DNA of 64,000 nucleotides. It comes from Neurospora tetrasperma FGSC 2508 (Eukaryota; Ascomycota; Sordariomycetes; Sordariales; Sordariaceae). Each line of letters opens with the position of its first letter. The stretch's first letter is position 1. Shown piece after piece: positions 38,208 to 49,839 of the stretch. The notes under the pieces were generated by a model. It did no database searches. It saw nothing but the letters and a program-made list of their open reading frames with translations, and had not been told where the DNA came from. Position numbers and translations under genes: made by a program. The DNA lies in assembly GCF_000213175.1 (NCBI RefSeq), contig NW_009799179.1, positions 1,673,793 through 1,737,792 on the forward strand, read 5' to 3'.

Positions 38208-39468
38208 CTAGTTATCCTGCTTGCCTCTGTCCCATTCCCTCTTCTCCCCAGCCTTGGTCCACTTGACATCCTCGATATCCCTCTCCCCATTGGGGCCGGT
38301 TTTCTCCCACTTTTTGATGTCCTCTTCTGAGAAGCCAGCAGCCCGAAGTCTGTCCGCACCCTGCTTGAGCCATTTTTGCCGGTCACGGAAGGATTCCACC
38401 ATATCATCCCAGTCGTCAGTCTTGGCGACCTGGAGGTCACTCTCATCTAGTTGCATGTTTTCTCTTGGGTCGTAATCGTTCGCAAATCTTCCGTCCATGG
38501 CGGCTCCACCTCTGCCTGCTCCTCTCCCACGAGTGCGAACAGGTGGAGGGTAAGAGTCAGCAGATGGCGGTGCTGCTGGTCCAATGAGGTCCTCAAGTGG
38601 ATCGGAGTCTTCGTTGTCGGTCTTCTCTTTTTCGGCCAGCCGACCGTGTCGTCTGTGGGTGGATAGTTTTTCTTGAATTATGTCGCGGTCCTTACGGGAA
38701 CGGCTCTCCTTTTCGGATCTGCTGCTTCGAGACTTATGTGACGAGCGGCTGTGCTTCGTATCTTCTTGGTCGCTGCTGAGCGGGGAACGAGACCGATGTC
38801 GATGTCTGCGCTCACGGTGTCTTGGAGAGCGCGATCTGGATCTGTCTCTGTGCCGCTGTTCCTCGCGCGAGGACCTCTCTTCGTCCTTATGCTGTCGGTG
38901 ATGGCGATGATGGTGGCGCCTTTCTCGTGTTGTATTTTTTGTATCCTCGTCTTCCGAAAGTCGACTCTCGCCTCTTTTATGTTTGTCCTTGTCGCTAAAG
39001 TTACTGTCCCTATGATCTTTGGAGGACGTCGTTCTTGTGCCTTCTTCAGCCCCACGCCTTTTCTTCTGCCCGGAAAGTAACGAGGAGATTGCGCCTAATT
39101 GTCGTCGTCGTATATCCTGTAGCGAGGGGTTGGTTTTGAGTCGCTTTTTCTCTTCTGCTTCTTCTAAGCCAGTCAAGCGCGCGTGCGCCTCGGCGGCCTC
39201 TTTGGCCTTGATTGCGGCATTGTGGGAGTCGGTTTCGCGGATGATGCGAGTCAGGAAATTGGTATTCGGCTTTGCCTTGTTCGCAGGTCTTTGGTGAAGG
39301 GAGGTCAGTCATGAATGGTTCAACTCCCGGTGTCGCGGCGACTCAAACGTACTTTGTCGATCTAAACGCTTCGAGGCCCATTGAGGAATACTTTATCGAG
39401 GCCTCACTCGCTTCCTTGGCAAGGAGCTCGGCGACATAATCATCCGTGATCATGGTGTCGTTGGCCAT
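38208..39468 (-). CDS. RS/RD-rich nuclear protein, pre-mRNA-splicing factor 38B-like
   Basis: Exons on the minus strand are 39468-39353 and 39288-38208, giving 398 residues. The N-terminus is conserved (ITDDYVAELLAKEASEASIKYSS, KPANKAKPNTNFLTRIIRET, AAEAHARLTGLEEAEEKKR). The centre, residues about 110-250, is dense in RS, RH and RD dipeptides (DRSRSRSPRHRERRHRHRS). The C-terminus is again conserved: RFANDYDPRENM, DDWDDMVESFRDRQKWLKQG, DRLRAAGFSEEDIKKWEK, then a Lys/Trp-rich end. Relatives in filamentous fungi are usually labelled pre-mRNA-splicing factor 38B; that name seems to rest on the RS region. A nuclear RNA-processing role is inferred. Translation starts at the first ATG of the conserved N-terminus. 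Confidence 0.85.
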
Positions 39469-40724
39469 CGCAAACACTGATTTTATGCAAGAATGGGATT
39501 CAGCAGCCGCCCACGTATGGCCAAAGGTGTAGAATAAGAATTGATGGAGAAACACAAGTTTTGATGAGAAAAATTGGAAAGTTCTTGCAACATCCAATGC
39601 TGGGTGACACTGCTGACTGGCGACGGAGGCGGGCCGAGTTCGACGACCGAGATCCAACTGTGACGATGCACGCAAGGGGCGGCGCGGCAGGCATCCACAA
39701 GAACAGTTACAATCAAGTAGGACTCATTGCGCTTATCGATTGCAGCAGAAGTGGAGACGGCTCTTGGCTTGGCTTCCGCTTCCATGCCCAGGCCTGACCG
39801 GGGAGGTTTGCCTTATCGATAAAACTGAAAACATCCGACCTACCTACACATCTCAAAGTGTGTTGAGGGATAGAATAAAGGCGACTGTCATTATAGGATG
39901 GATGGCAGGTCAAGCCGGAATTTTTCCATTCCGTCAAGTGTATGTTGCGATTCAGAAAAGGGGTCAGACGGATGAAGTTCAATTCGACCGACTTGGATCG
40001 TGGAAATTCAAGACGCGCGGGACGGGAGGGAAGGAACCATGTCCGAACGCAATTGATTGTGTTGAAGGAAGTGACTGCCTACTGACGCAGTTGCCTCTAA
40101 CTAGAACAAAAATTTCTTTCGGAAATGACTGAACTTGCTCGATCATTCATTGTGACAGTATTCGTAGACGGTTTGGAAGGAAAGGCTGCCCCTGCTTGTA
40201 AATTGACATTCGTACTACAGGACGTTTTCACCTCCCCAAAAACAAGCAATTGTCCATTTGTACGTATTACTGTGTATGTACACCTGGCATAAACAAACAC
40301 CGACGAAACCCAGAAACGCCCGCGGAAAAGGGTTCAGGTCACGTTCAAGGACGGGCCGTGCGGGCAGCCGGGCAGTTTCCCTCTCTCCACAGCGGCCGGA
40401 TAGGTTCCGAATGTTCCTTATAGTGTAGTGCATTGGCGAAGCTACCTAGATTCGATTCAGGTCAGCCCTAGGACCGCATGCGCCTCCACTGATCGACTTA
40501 CTGACCCACTGCAGCGTCACGGGCCGGCGGGGAGCACTACCTCGAGAATGCTCGCCCAGCCCGATTTCATACTCCATCCCTTCCCCTCAATCGCTTGTGG
40601 AATCCATCCAGCTTCCACTTACACCTCGGTCGCTCCCGCGGCTTTGTATATCGTTTTGGTTTGCGGCAATCCAGCTTCAAGCCTCTGCTGAGCTTCCGGG
40701 CTCACCACTTCGTGCAACACAACA
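39469..40724. promoter_or_regulatory. Divergent promoter region between the RS-rich and JmjC-SET genes
   Basis: About 1.25 kb separates the two divergent starts. 40560-40720 is C/T-rich, as expected for the leader of the plus-strand gene. No third gene is seen. Confidence 0.5.
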
Positions 40725-43700
40725 ATGGACGGTCAGGGTCCACGTCGAAGAGCGGTCGACTCGCTCATTCATGACCTGGGCGGAATTGGTCACGACCTGC
40801 GCCGCTACCTTGACGAAGGAGAAACCCTGATCAGAAAAGTCAAACCGCCTGATGTTAAAGCGGCCCGAGACCTATTTGAACAGATCATAGCTCGTATCGA
40901 TAATGTGTCAGCTAAGCTGGCTGATGAGCACTTCCTATCCTCAGACATCCCTCCAGCGCCATTGGCCAATGGTCCCAACACTCCCAATTCTCAAGTCGAC
41001 GTTTCAACAATTGTCCACCATCAGCAACAGTTTGTTCTTGCCGAGATTGTTGAAGCGGGTCAAGCGCCGCAACAGGTGCAGCGAGAGCAAGAACCAGTAC
41101 AGCAAGATCAGCTACAAAGCCAACAACAACAAAACCATTCAAAAGGCCAGCATGAAGTCCAGCTACAACTCAAGCTCCAACCCCTGCTTCTGCCCCAGCA
41201 TCATGACCAGCAACCAGTTCAACAGGACCAGTCGCAAGGCCAGCAGAAAATTCAGCTACAACCACAACAACCAGTAGAACAACAGGTGCAGCTACAACAC
41301 CAGCGACGAGACCAGCTACATAATCAGCAAGGAATCCAACTGCAATCCCAACAACAAAACCAGCAAAATGGCCAGCAACAAGTTCAACAAGAGCAAAAAA
41401 CCCAGTCGCGATATCAGCAACAGGAGTGCCGGCCCACAGAAACTGTCCCGGAAACTGTCCCGGAAGCTGTCCCGAATGCGGGAGTTGGCGCAGTCAACAG
41501 AGAAGAGAGCTCACAGCCGGGACCGCCAACCCAGGACGAGATACACGCCGCTTTATCGGCCCCTCGACGCATTTTACCAGCCCCATTTCCAACTACAAAC
41601 AGTATCCCTACGAACTCGTCAATAAGTTGCGTCACTGGTCCTGATGTAGGAGTTCGGTCCGGAGAGCCAACTCGGCTCCGGTCTCCCAAGCTGCTTCTTC
41701 TTCACAAGGACAGCGCCCCTCTCTTCGACTGCACCTACCAGGACATCCATGTCCTCAATGAGGAGCTCTTTGAACAATGCTCGCTCCATCCCGATGTGCA
41801 TGCCAGAGGCTATTTCAAACTTCAGGTCAGAGATCTTCCGTCTCTCCAAGTTGGTAAAATGGGTAGACTAGATCAGAACCATGCGACCTCCTTTGTCTAC
41901 AGAAAGGACAACCTGGGCCTCATCAAGGTTGACACTGGGAAGAAACCAAGAATTAGGTGGCCCAAGTTTCCCCTCCCTACGACCGAGAAGCAAAATTGGT
42001 CGTTCAAAGAGCAGAAGCATCTGTGGAACTCTACTGCCGCACACCCGCCAAATGGAGCCCGACCGTACATTATCGGCAATCCGCTATTTGATGATGTCGA
42101 GCTGTCTCCGGGAGATAAGCTGAGACGCAGAGGCCCGACAGTCCTAGAAGGTATCAACACCCAGTATATCTACTTCAACCTTACTGGTAAGACAATCACA
42201 GTCATGCATCGAGAAGATGCCCACGTCCGGTCTGAAAACTTGTTACGTGCCGGTGAAAACAAGTTTTGGTGCTTTATCAAGCCGAGTTCTACTGCAAAGC
42301 TGGAAGAACGAATGCGCCAGGACTTTCCTGAAATGCGCGGCTGTTCGCAAGCACTCCGTCATCTAAGCCGCCATATCCCTCCTGCCAAGTTGGACGAATG
42401 GGGGGTTGAGTATACACTTGATTATTGTGTTCCTGGCCAGGCCGTGGTTACTGAGCCGGGTACATACCATCAAGTTCTCAATCTTGGTCCAAATTACGCG
42501 ATAGCAATCAATGTTGAATACAACTCATCACCCGACGATCCGCCAAATTACACATTCTGCGATGAAGCCTGCCCTGATCAGTTTGCAATCTCCGCCCAAG
42601 ACTTTCGCATCAATTCTAATGCTACGGCCATGGACAAGATGGCAGTCCCAGCCAAGACGAAGCCCATGGCAATGATGGCACAGCCTAAGCAACCAGAGGC
42701 CGTCTCTCCCCGGCGCCGTTTGTCAAATGACTCTATACCATCGGATTCTGCGCCGGCAACAGGTCAGCAACATGAACAACAACATCCAGTCTCGGGACCT
42801 CCACCGCAAGAATTCCAAGACGCTAAAAGTTATTACTCTCGACAACTAGACTCAACAGTACCACCTTCAATGCCAAGCACGGTTTCTTCCACGGTTCATG
42901 AAACACCACAGCCAGACATATCTGAAGCCAGTACGTCTGTCTTTGATCCAGGACGGGTTGATCGTGGCCCATTGCAGGTCGCTTTCGAACCACAGCACGT
43001 TATTACAGAGCCAGAGGCACTTCCAGAAGTACAACAGGCAGCCGCGGGAGTGCAGCAAGTTATTTCAGAGCCAGAGGCACCTCAGGACATACGACAAACA
43101 GCTCCAGAGCAACTACCAATACAACCCCGTTCACAAACTGCCGTGTTTCTACAACAGCAAGAACAAGCCGACATGGCTCGATCTCAACCAGTGATTCTGA
43201 ATCCCTCTCAGGCTCGGGCTTTGGGTCATTCTGCTGATCGCTACCAAGAGCATCCGAGAGTACAAGCCACATTTCCCCTGTTGCAGCAATCGACAGCACC
43301 TCCTCGCGTGGTAACTGGACCCACGCCGCTGTTTAATGTACCAGATCTCCGGTTTGTGGGACCGCCTGTTCTCCAACCATTCGATGGAGCTATTCAGGCA
43401 TTTGACCGGGATTTCCAAACGCAAACCTTCAGTGCTCAGCAAGCTTCGTACGGAATGTTACAACCTCCTCCTGCAATCAAGCCGAGTAGCTTTCCTGCCC
43501 ATATCATCCAATCCTACGTTCATCAAACTTCAGAAAGTCCATCAATCTTGAATAATGTAGCAGCCTCCGATGTGGGACTTAAGAGACCTGCAGAAACACC
43601 AATGCAGTCATCGGTCAAGAGAACGAAGCCAAACAATGAAGCAACTTCTTTCGGGCACCTTGCCGATCTGCTCAGAACAGCCAAGAGCCCACCGGTTGAG

Positions 43701-44981
43701 CAGGTATGGAGTAAAGCAGCCTTTTTGAGGTTGGCTGGCCTGGTCAGGAAATGGAGGGAGTACTCTAGATCGGTACCCATCTCCGGAGGCGGCTTCGACC
43801 TACTTGATCATGTTGACGACGCAGAACAGATCAGCCAGGAGCTACAAGTCTTCCTCCGTCGGTTTTTGAAGATGAAGCTCTCAGAGTGTATCGAAACCAC
43901 AGCTCAAGTAAATGGTCTAAAGGATGTATTCGATCGCCCTGTATCATCCCACATCGATTGGGGTGAGATTTTCCGTAAGCTCAACTGGGACGTAGCTGGT
44001 AGAAACCAGCTTAACGACTACGTTCGTGAGGGAAAATGTTGGCGGACCATTTGCGGTGAGTATAATGGGCTCTTGTGCCTTTTACCATCAGACGATAGGT
44101 TCTTGGAACTGGCAATGTTCAAGGACCAGCTTGCCCACTTCCATGCTCAGCTCAGCACCAAGGCCGTCCGAAGAATGTGCACTATGGGCCAAATACTAGA
44201 AAAGTCCATCTGGGAGTACTTGGAACTGCCAGAATTTTCCTGGGAATCTGTGGATACATCGGAGTTGTCTCTTGATGAGATTTCGCCGCTTTTGTCCCAG
44301 TTCAAACTCATCAAGGCGAATCATTATGACCGTCTCAAGTACAACTGGGAGATACAGCCACCACCGCTCGGTTGGACAGACCCGTGGCCATCGGATCCTA
44401 TGTCTGTTTCAAAGTCGGACAAGAAGGCCTGCAGCCTCTGCAACAACAGCAAACGGATGACGACAGAGAAGTCGTCCTGCAAGTGTCTGGTAAAAAGGCT
44501 CCCACAAATCCCGCGCATAACTGAAGACGGATCCAGAGGTGCAGGTGTACGTGCGATTGGTTCCTTCAAGGCGGATGAGTGTCTCGGCGAGCTCGTCGGC
44601 GAGTTGCGGCCACCACGCACGACAGGCACTTCTTACAGCTCCGATCATAGTCACCCAAATATTTCCAGCGGCCAAGCTCAATTGAACAATCACAACAGCA
44701 ACAGACACAATCACGAGTGGGCCATGGAGGTCCGCCGACCTGATCTTCACGACCAACTGGTAGCAGATATATATCCTCAGCAAATGGGAAACTGGGTTCG
44801 CAAGGTTCGTCATGATGGCGTTAGCCCGTCAGCGGTCTTCAAAGTCATGAAAATCACTGGAAAGTGGAGGGTGATGCTGGTGGCCATGAGAGACATACGC
44901 GATGGCGAGGAGATCACAGCAAAGTACGGGCGAGGATATCGGAAGGAACAACCCTATGAGGTTGTTGAGGGTTTGCACTGA
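40725..44981 (+). CDS. JmjC-domain protein with a degenerate C-terminal SET domain
   Basis: An uninterrupted 1418-residue frame. Residues 1-70 are helical. Residues about 100-240 are an extreme Gln-rich tract. The JmjC-like domain spans about 440-610: TVMHREDAHVRSENLL supplies a possible His495-x-Glu497 metal pair, and GTYHQVLNLGPNYAIAINVEY supplies the distal His582. Residues 640-1010 are again Gln/Pro-rich. A Cys cluster (CSLCNNSKRM, SSCKC, from about 1236) precedes a SET-like region at about 1271-1405: RGAGVRAIGSF, ECLGELVGEL, GNWVRKVRHDG and GEEITAKYG with Tyr1401. The usual NHS(C/x)xPN cofactor motif reads RHDGVSPSA, so the SET part has probably lost or changed activity. JmjC domains often demethylate histones and SET domains methylate them; having both in one chain is unusual. 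Chromatin function is inferred. Confidence 0.8.
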   Translation: MDGQGPRRRAVDSLIHDLGGIGHDLRRYLDEGETLIRKVKPPDVKAARDLFEQIIARIDNVSAKLADEHFLSSDIPPAPLANGPNTPNSQVDVSTIVHHQQQFVLAEIVEAGQAPQQVQREQEPVQQDQLQSQQQQNHSKGQHEVQLQLKLQPLLLPQHHDQQPVQQDQSQGQQKIQLQPQQPVEQQVQLQHQRRDQLHNQQGIQLQSQQQNQQNGQQQVQQEQKTQSRYQQQECRPTETVPETVPEAVPNAGVGAVNREESSQPGPPTQDEIHAALSAPRRILPAPFPTTNSIPTNSSISCVTGPDVGVRSGEPTRLRSPKLLLLHKDSAPLFDCTYQDIHVLNEELFEQCSLHPDVHARGYFKLQVRDLPSLQVGKMGRLDQNHATSFVYRKDNLGLIKVDTGKKPRIRWPKFPLPTTEKQNWSFKEQKHLWNSTAAHPPNGARPYIIGNPLFDDVELSPGDKLRRRGPTVLEGINTQYIYFNLTGKTITVMHREDAHVRSENLLRAGENKFWCFIKPSSTAKLEERMRQDFPEMRGCSQALRHLSRHIPPAKLDEWGVEYTLDYCVPGQAVVTEPGTYHQVLNLGPNYAIAINVEYNSSPDDPPNYTFCDEACPDQFAISAQDFRINSNATAMDKMAVPAKTKPMAMMAQPKQPEAVSPRRRLSNDSIPSDSAPATGQQHEQQHPVSGPPPQEFQDAKSYYSRQLDSTVPPSMPSTVSSTVHETPQPDISEASTSVFDPGRVDRGPLQVAFEPQHVITEPEALPEVQQAAAGVQQVISEPEAPQDIRQTAPEQLPIQPRSQTAVFLQQQEQADMARSQPVILNPSQARALGHSADRYQEHPRVQATFPLLQQSTAPPRVVTGPTPLFNVPDLRFVGPPVLQPFDGAIQAFDRDFQTQTFSAQQASYGMLQPPPAIKPSSFPAHIIQSYVHQTSESPSILNNVAASDVGLKRPAETPMQSSVKRTKPNNEATSFGHLADLLRTAKSPPVEQVWSKAAFLRLAGLVRKWREYSRSVPISGGGFDLLDHVDDAEQISQELQVFLRRFLKMKLSECIETTAQVNGLKDVFDRPVSSHIDWGEIFRKLNWDVAGRNQLNDYVREGKCWRTICGEYNGLLCLLPSDDRFLELAMFKDQLAHFHAQLSTKAVRRMCTMGQILEKSIWEYLELPEFSWESVDTSELSLDEISPLLSQFKLIKANHYDRLKYNWEIQPPPLGWTDPWPSDPMSVSKSDKKACSLCNNSKRMTTEKSSCKCLVKRLPQIPRITEDGSRGAGVRAIGSFKADECLGELVGELRPPRTTGTSYSSDHSHPNISSGQAQLNNHNSNRHNHEWAMEVRRPDLHDQLVADIYPQQMGNWVRKVRHDGVSPSAVFKVMKITGKWRVMLVAMRDIRDGEEITAKYGRGYRKEQPYEVVEGLH

Positions 44982-45886
44982 TATTTTCACTTTGGTCCGT
45001 TGATCCTCCTCTCCTATTATCATAGTCTTACTAGTTGCTCCCTGGGCGGCGTTTGGTGTGACTATTTCGTTTGCTCATGGACACTCTCATGAGGAATCAG
45101 GTTCACGGGACAAGTATCGGCGATTTAGACGTTTCCCCTGAGGCGAAGGGCAGGTAAGTGGGAAACCATCTTAGATGATGGAGCTTTTGTTTTATTGTTG
45201 TTAAGGACAGGAAATCTTTTTTTTCTTGATGTTGCATCTTTGTCAGGTATCATTATTGGACGCGCGATTGTTACGAAGGCCGTACGCTTCTACGCATTGT
45301 CATTCAGCGAACATGGGGGCTTTGGCAAAAGCATGGAACAACATGGTAAATCTAGAAGTGCCCTATAGGACGATCTTACTCACAGTTCATTCATGACAGG
45401 GCATGTATTTTCTCCATCACTTCTCTATATCATCAAGCCAAACAAGAGCAACTTAATACCCACATCAACAAGGCTGGGAAATGTTTCAGATTCATCATAT
45501 CCTTGTTATTCTAACAAGACGATCAACCGTTGTGCATGTATCTATTTCATGTGCCTGCTGCAGCCCAGGAAGAAAACAGGGAATGAAAGAGAAGAAAGGG
45601 CTTGAACAGTCTACTGGCTGTACATAAATAACAAACTTGTTGTATACCAATCCAAACTCCGTCTTGTGTGCACCTAATAGTAGCCTCGTAGCCTCGTTAT
45701 GCTCATCAACAGTTCATCCAGGTATGCATTCTTGTTTTTCTGCTCTCATCTGAAACTCCCATATCCATCTGCTGTGAGCCAACTGCTGACCATCAATGTG
45801 TCCATTCTCTTTGTATTTCAGTTAGCTCGTAATAAACCTCCTCTTTGTGTCGAAGCCCATATCATAGTCATATGGGGTTTAAGATC
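44982..45886. other. Convergent 3' intergenic region
   Basis: About 0.9 kb between the stop of the JmjC-SET gene and the stop of the RRM gene. No gene or repeat is recognised. Confidence 0.5.
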
Positions 45887-47310
45887 CTATATCTTCCAGC
45901 TACCGTTGACGATAAGCACGGCTGGAGTCTTGCGAGCAGCGGTTGAGGCTGTGGTCGAAGTCCTCTTCGCCGAGGTCAATGGCCTAGTCTCCTTATCTTT
46001 CCCCTGTGTTATTTGCTTTCCTCAATGTAATCAGTCTTGTGAACTCATGCTGAATACTATCATTCAACGAGAGAGAGTCGTAACGAACCTGAAACCCATC
46101 ACCCACATCACACCCAACCCCAGCTCCAGCCCCAGATCCTCCCTCTGCCGCGGCAGGAGCAGACGCAGTCCTACCAGCCCCAGCCCTCCTCTTACCCACC
46201 CTCTTCTTCCCCGCTGTCGCCGCCGCCGTCGTCTGTCCCTGCGACGTCGCCTGCACCTCCTCCCGTGACGACACCTCATCCACCACCGGCCTCGCATTCA
46301 ACCGTTCCGATTGTCTCAACACCTTGATCGCCCGCCTGGCAAGCTCATGCGAACTAAACGTGGCCAAAGCAATACCAGGGAAACATTCGAGTGTTTCGAG
46401 AGGATGCATAGGGCCGCTGCCGCCGCGGGCCAGAAGAGGGGCGAGCTCGGACTTGATCTGGGAACCCATTTTTTCTTGGGTGTTTAGGGAGAGAGGCCAT
46501 GCGGAAGCGGGATGAGTATTTGATTTACGGGTGGCGTTACTAATAGAGTCTTCCCGCCATGTGATTGCAACTTTCCGAAATCCCGAGAGGGAGGGCTCGG
46601 AGATTGAGCGGGAGGCTTTGGGAGTGTTGGGGGGTGTGGGGGGGAAGAGGTTTGGTAATTGTGCTTGGGCTTGTGCTTGTGCTTGTTGTGAGGTAGCGCA
46701 AGTTTCTGGATAGGATTGCTCGGAGGAAGCATTTGATGCTATCGGGGTGGTCGCGGTGATAAACTCCTCTGCTGCTTGAACAGTCGAGCCGGCAGTATCA
46801 GGATCAGCCAACGCTGTTGGGTTGATGAAGAGGCTTCGATCTCTGAAGAAGGGAGCTCTGACTAGGACGAGGCCAGCTCCAGTCTCGTCGTAACCGGGGT
46901 TGTGGGCGAGTATCTCTCGGCCTCGAAAAAGTGACTCTCCCAAAACTCCTTAATCGCAGGATCACGAGGTTAGTAAGAGAGACCGGCGTAGATGATTGCT
47001 TTTGCAGTTCGAAAGACATACTCCTCACATGATTGAACGCCTTGAATCCTACAACACGGACCCAACCTGAATCCTGACGTTTTCCGAAGATGCTAACGTA
47101 GAGGTCGAGTTTCCATGGGATTTGGCTCTTTATGAAGTCTTTCACATCTTGCCAGCTTGTCCGTTCCGGTAACTCAGAAGGATGTAAGTCGACGTTGAGA
47201 TGAGTATGGATTAGTAGGACACTTACTCCACTGATGATGATATAGTAGGGGCCAGTGTGAAAATCGCCTGGACCGATCAGGACGCTGGGCGGATCATGGG
47301 AGATCGCCAT
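45887..47310 (-). CDS. Single-RRM RNA-binding protein
   Basis: Exons on the minus strand are 47310-47227, 47172-47022, 46948-46089 and 46003-45887, giving 403 residues. Removing the first intron (54 bp, a multiple of three and without a stop) rebuilds an RRM: YYIIISGLPERTSWQDVKDFIKS, then DLYVSIFGK, GWVRVVGFKAFNHV and ESLFRGREILAH (about 19-110). This SWQDLKDF-type RRM recurs in fungal RNA-binding proteins. The rest is Ser/Thr/Ala/Gln-rich, with a short QAQAQAQA run and a conserved-looking helix (GIALATFSSHELARRAIKVL). For the end I prefer splicing at 46088/46004, which gives a Lys/Thr-rich tail closing in NGSWKI. Reading through instead would end at 45993 with a different tail. The function is not known. 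Confidence 0.7.
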
Positions 47311-49839
47311 GTTGCTGATCCTTGTGGTTACACGAGGGAAGATCAGATATTCTAGACTGGTCAGCTAAAGTTGGTCGATATGTAGAGCTTCTTCAAAGTT
47401 TGGTGATGGGAGGCTAATGCCTTTCTTCCACCTGATATTGAAGGGGTACTAGAAATTTGTCCATGGGGGAGTCCTCTTTACATATGAACTCGCCAGAGGT
47501 GATTGGCACAAGTGTTGAGAACCAGATATACCCGGAAGAATCTCCATAAGTCAATTGAGAATGCCGTCAACTGGTTTGGAAAGTTAAAGTCGTAGCGTGT
47601 ATTTTGCTTGCAAAGGGGCCTGATGACTGATGGGACGGAACTTTGCTTTTCTGGGCCCTGTCACAATGCAGCCATTGCATGAGGCGCTGAAACCTGGCTT
47701 TCAAGTTGCGATATATGGCCTTGTTTAGCAAAACAGAGGATCGGAGTGGAGGTTGGAAGTGTAATTCCCTGCGGTTGGCTGTTGTTTGGAACATGAGAAG
47801 TGATATTGAGGGTACATGGTGGACCAGCCTCGACAATGCTTCGCGCTAACAGTCGAATATGAGATTTGATGGTAATGAACTATACTCATCTCCCTAAATT
47901 CACAAGACACAAGATATAGTTAGCTCAGGTTGTTAGGAATTGTTTTCATCGTCATCATGTAGTATGGAGTTGATCTTGTACGCAGCGATTTTGACCATAT
48001 CATAACTCGATGTTCCATGACAACAACCGACTTCATATGTCCACTTTCGATTTCTATAAACACTAAAGCCTGAGAGTCAATAGCAACCCTCTATCGTCAT
48101 TACGTTAGAGGGTTGACAGGTCAACCGCTGTACCCCTTGACGTTCGTTAACCCCCTCCAGGCTAGCAATGCAACCAAGTCTTAGAACCCCCCCTTTTATC
48201 CATCTCACTTCCCAATTCTCTTATTTGCAGAAGCAAGTCATCAACCACTTCATGTACGCTGCACCAACCACAAGCCATGAAGTCAACCTCTGGAAAACGA
48301 TAGTGACGTGCCCCTTACCCTGCGGTCCGGGAGCAAACAGTGTGGACAGTAACAAGCCCTAGCTGCAGCCGACTCCTGCCAGATCTGTCTCACTGGCCAG
48401 ACCCTGTGCCACATGGTAACACAACACCGCTGAACTTTACGGACCGTCATGGACGGACGGCTAAGCGCAGGATCACTGCCGACAGTTGACTTTCTCTCTG
48501 AAAAAAAAAAGTCGAACATTCAGCCACACGGTACCTCTATGCTGACACAGCTGAGAAGATGAGAAGACGATGTTCTCTAGTGACGGTGGTACTGGAGCAA
48601 CATGAGCGCCATCGCGATACACAGTGCAAAGAACCACAGCCTTTAAGTATCCCTTGCACCCTAGACTGGTACCTGGTCGGATGGTTCAGGTTGGCCAGAA
48701 GCAACCCCGAAGTCGACCAGCCCGAGCAACTTTATCCGAACAGCGATCCACCGCATGTTTAAATGGCCTTTTGTCACCAAAGCCAAAACCACGACTGCTA
48801 TAGGGCATGGATCCGATTCGGCACACCGTCTTCGTGTTGTTGTGAAGGCTTCAGCCCGGAAGCAAGGTCCGTCACCGTGCATACACACGGCAAATCATCA
48901 ACTTGATGCAAGGCCAGTTCATGATATTGGATATCTGGGTTACATCACAATAATTCAACTTCTCAGTGGTCCCTTCTGAGTGGGGGTCTCCAGTAAGACA
49001 GTAGTGTAAACAATGATCCACCACCCGCTTTCTTTTTTTATAATTGTTTTGAATTGTTTTGATGTTGATGAAACCCACGGGTTCAGAAGGAACACGCTAC
49101 ACTAGTTGCATCATCAGCATCAAAGCTACCACATGTTCGTGATCAAGCGGTTATTGGGAATAAGGCTCCCCACACAACAAGCGGAACTCCTTGAGAGGCC
49201 CCTGTTAACCTTTGGCTATATCAGCTCAAAACTAGTGGCTGTCACAAGATGTCTCTTTCAGGGACAACAACCGTGATTTCAGCAGTCTGCACCAGGGTAG
49301 CTTGGGTATGCTTCCGTCTTCGAAGAACTTTCCGTATAAATTTGTGGATCTTGAGATGACTGCGAAACAGTTGCCCTTTTTGGATCAAAAGGTGTCGACT
49401 CGAACGAGGAAATGCAAGGCAACATCACCGTTACCTACCTTAATCCCGGCCATTCCCCATTCATCGTTTCCGAATAATACAGTCAGGGAAACTCCGGATG
49501 CATTGCCCTTCTCCTCCCATCTCTCTTTGATGGTGCCCAATGGTCGTTGCCAGCAGGTCGGCACAGGAGAACGAAGCCTGAAACTGATTGGTTCAGGATC
49601 CTGTACCCGAAGAGTTGCCCAACCTCACTGACTACCAAATTCAGTCACAAACGGATGACCGGGTTCTCGAGAAGCAGCTCAGTTATCTCGATGATGTGCA
49701 GGTTTCCATATCGATAGGAAAAAAAACCTATGGAAGCTCGTTGTATTTGTAAAGAGAGGGTTTCGCGATGACGTTTCGATTCTTACTTTCCATCGACGTG
49801 GTGTGGTCATTGTCTTTTGGCTGATTATGTCGGATTCCA
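47311..49839. other. Long intergenic region
   Basis: About 2.5 kb. The part next to 47310 is the promoter of the RRM gene. The rest contains only short open frames on both strands without domains. I see no RNA gene or repeat until the duplicated segment that begins at 49840. Confidence 0.5.
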
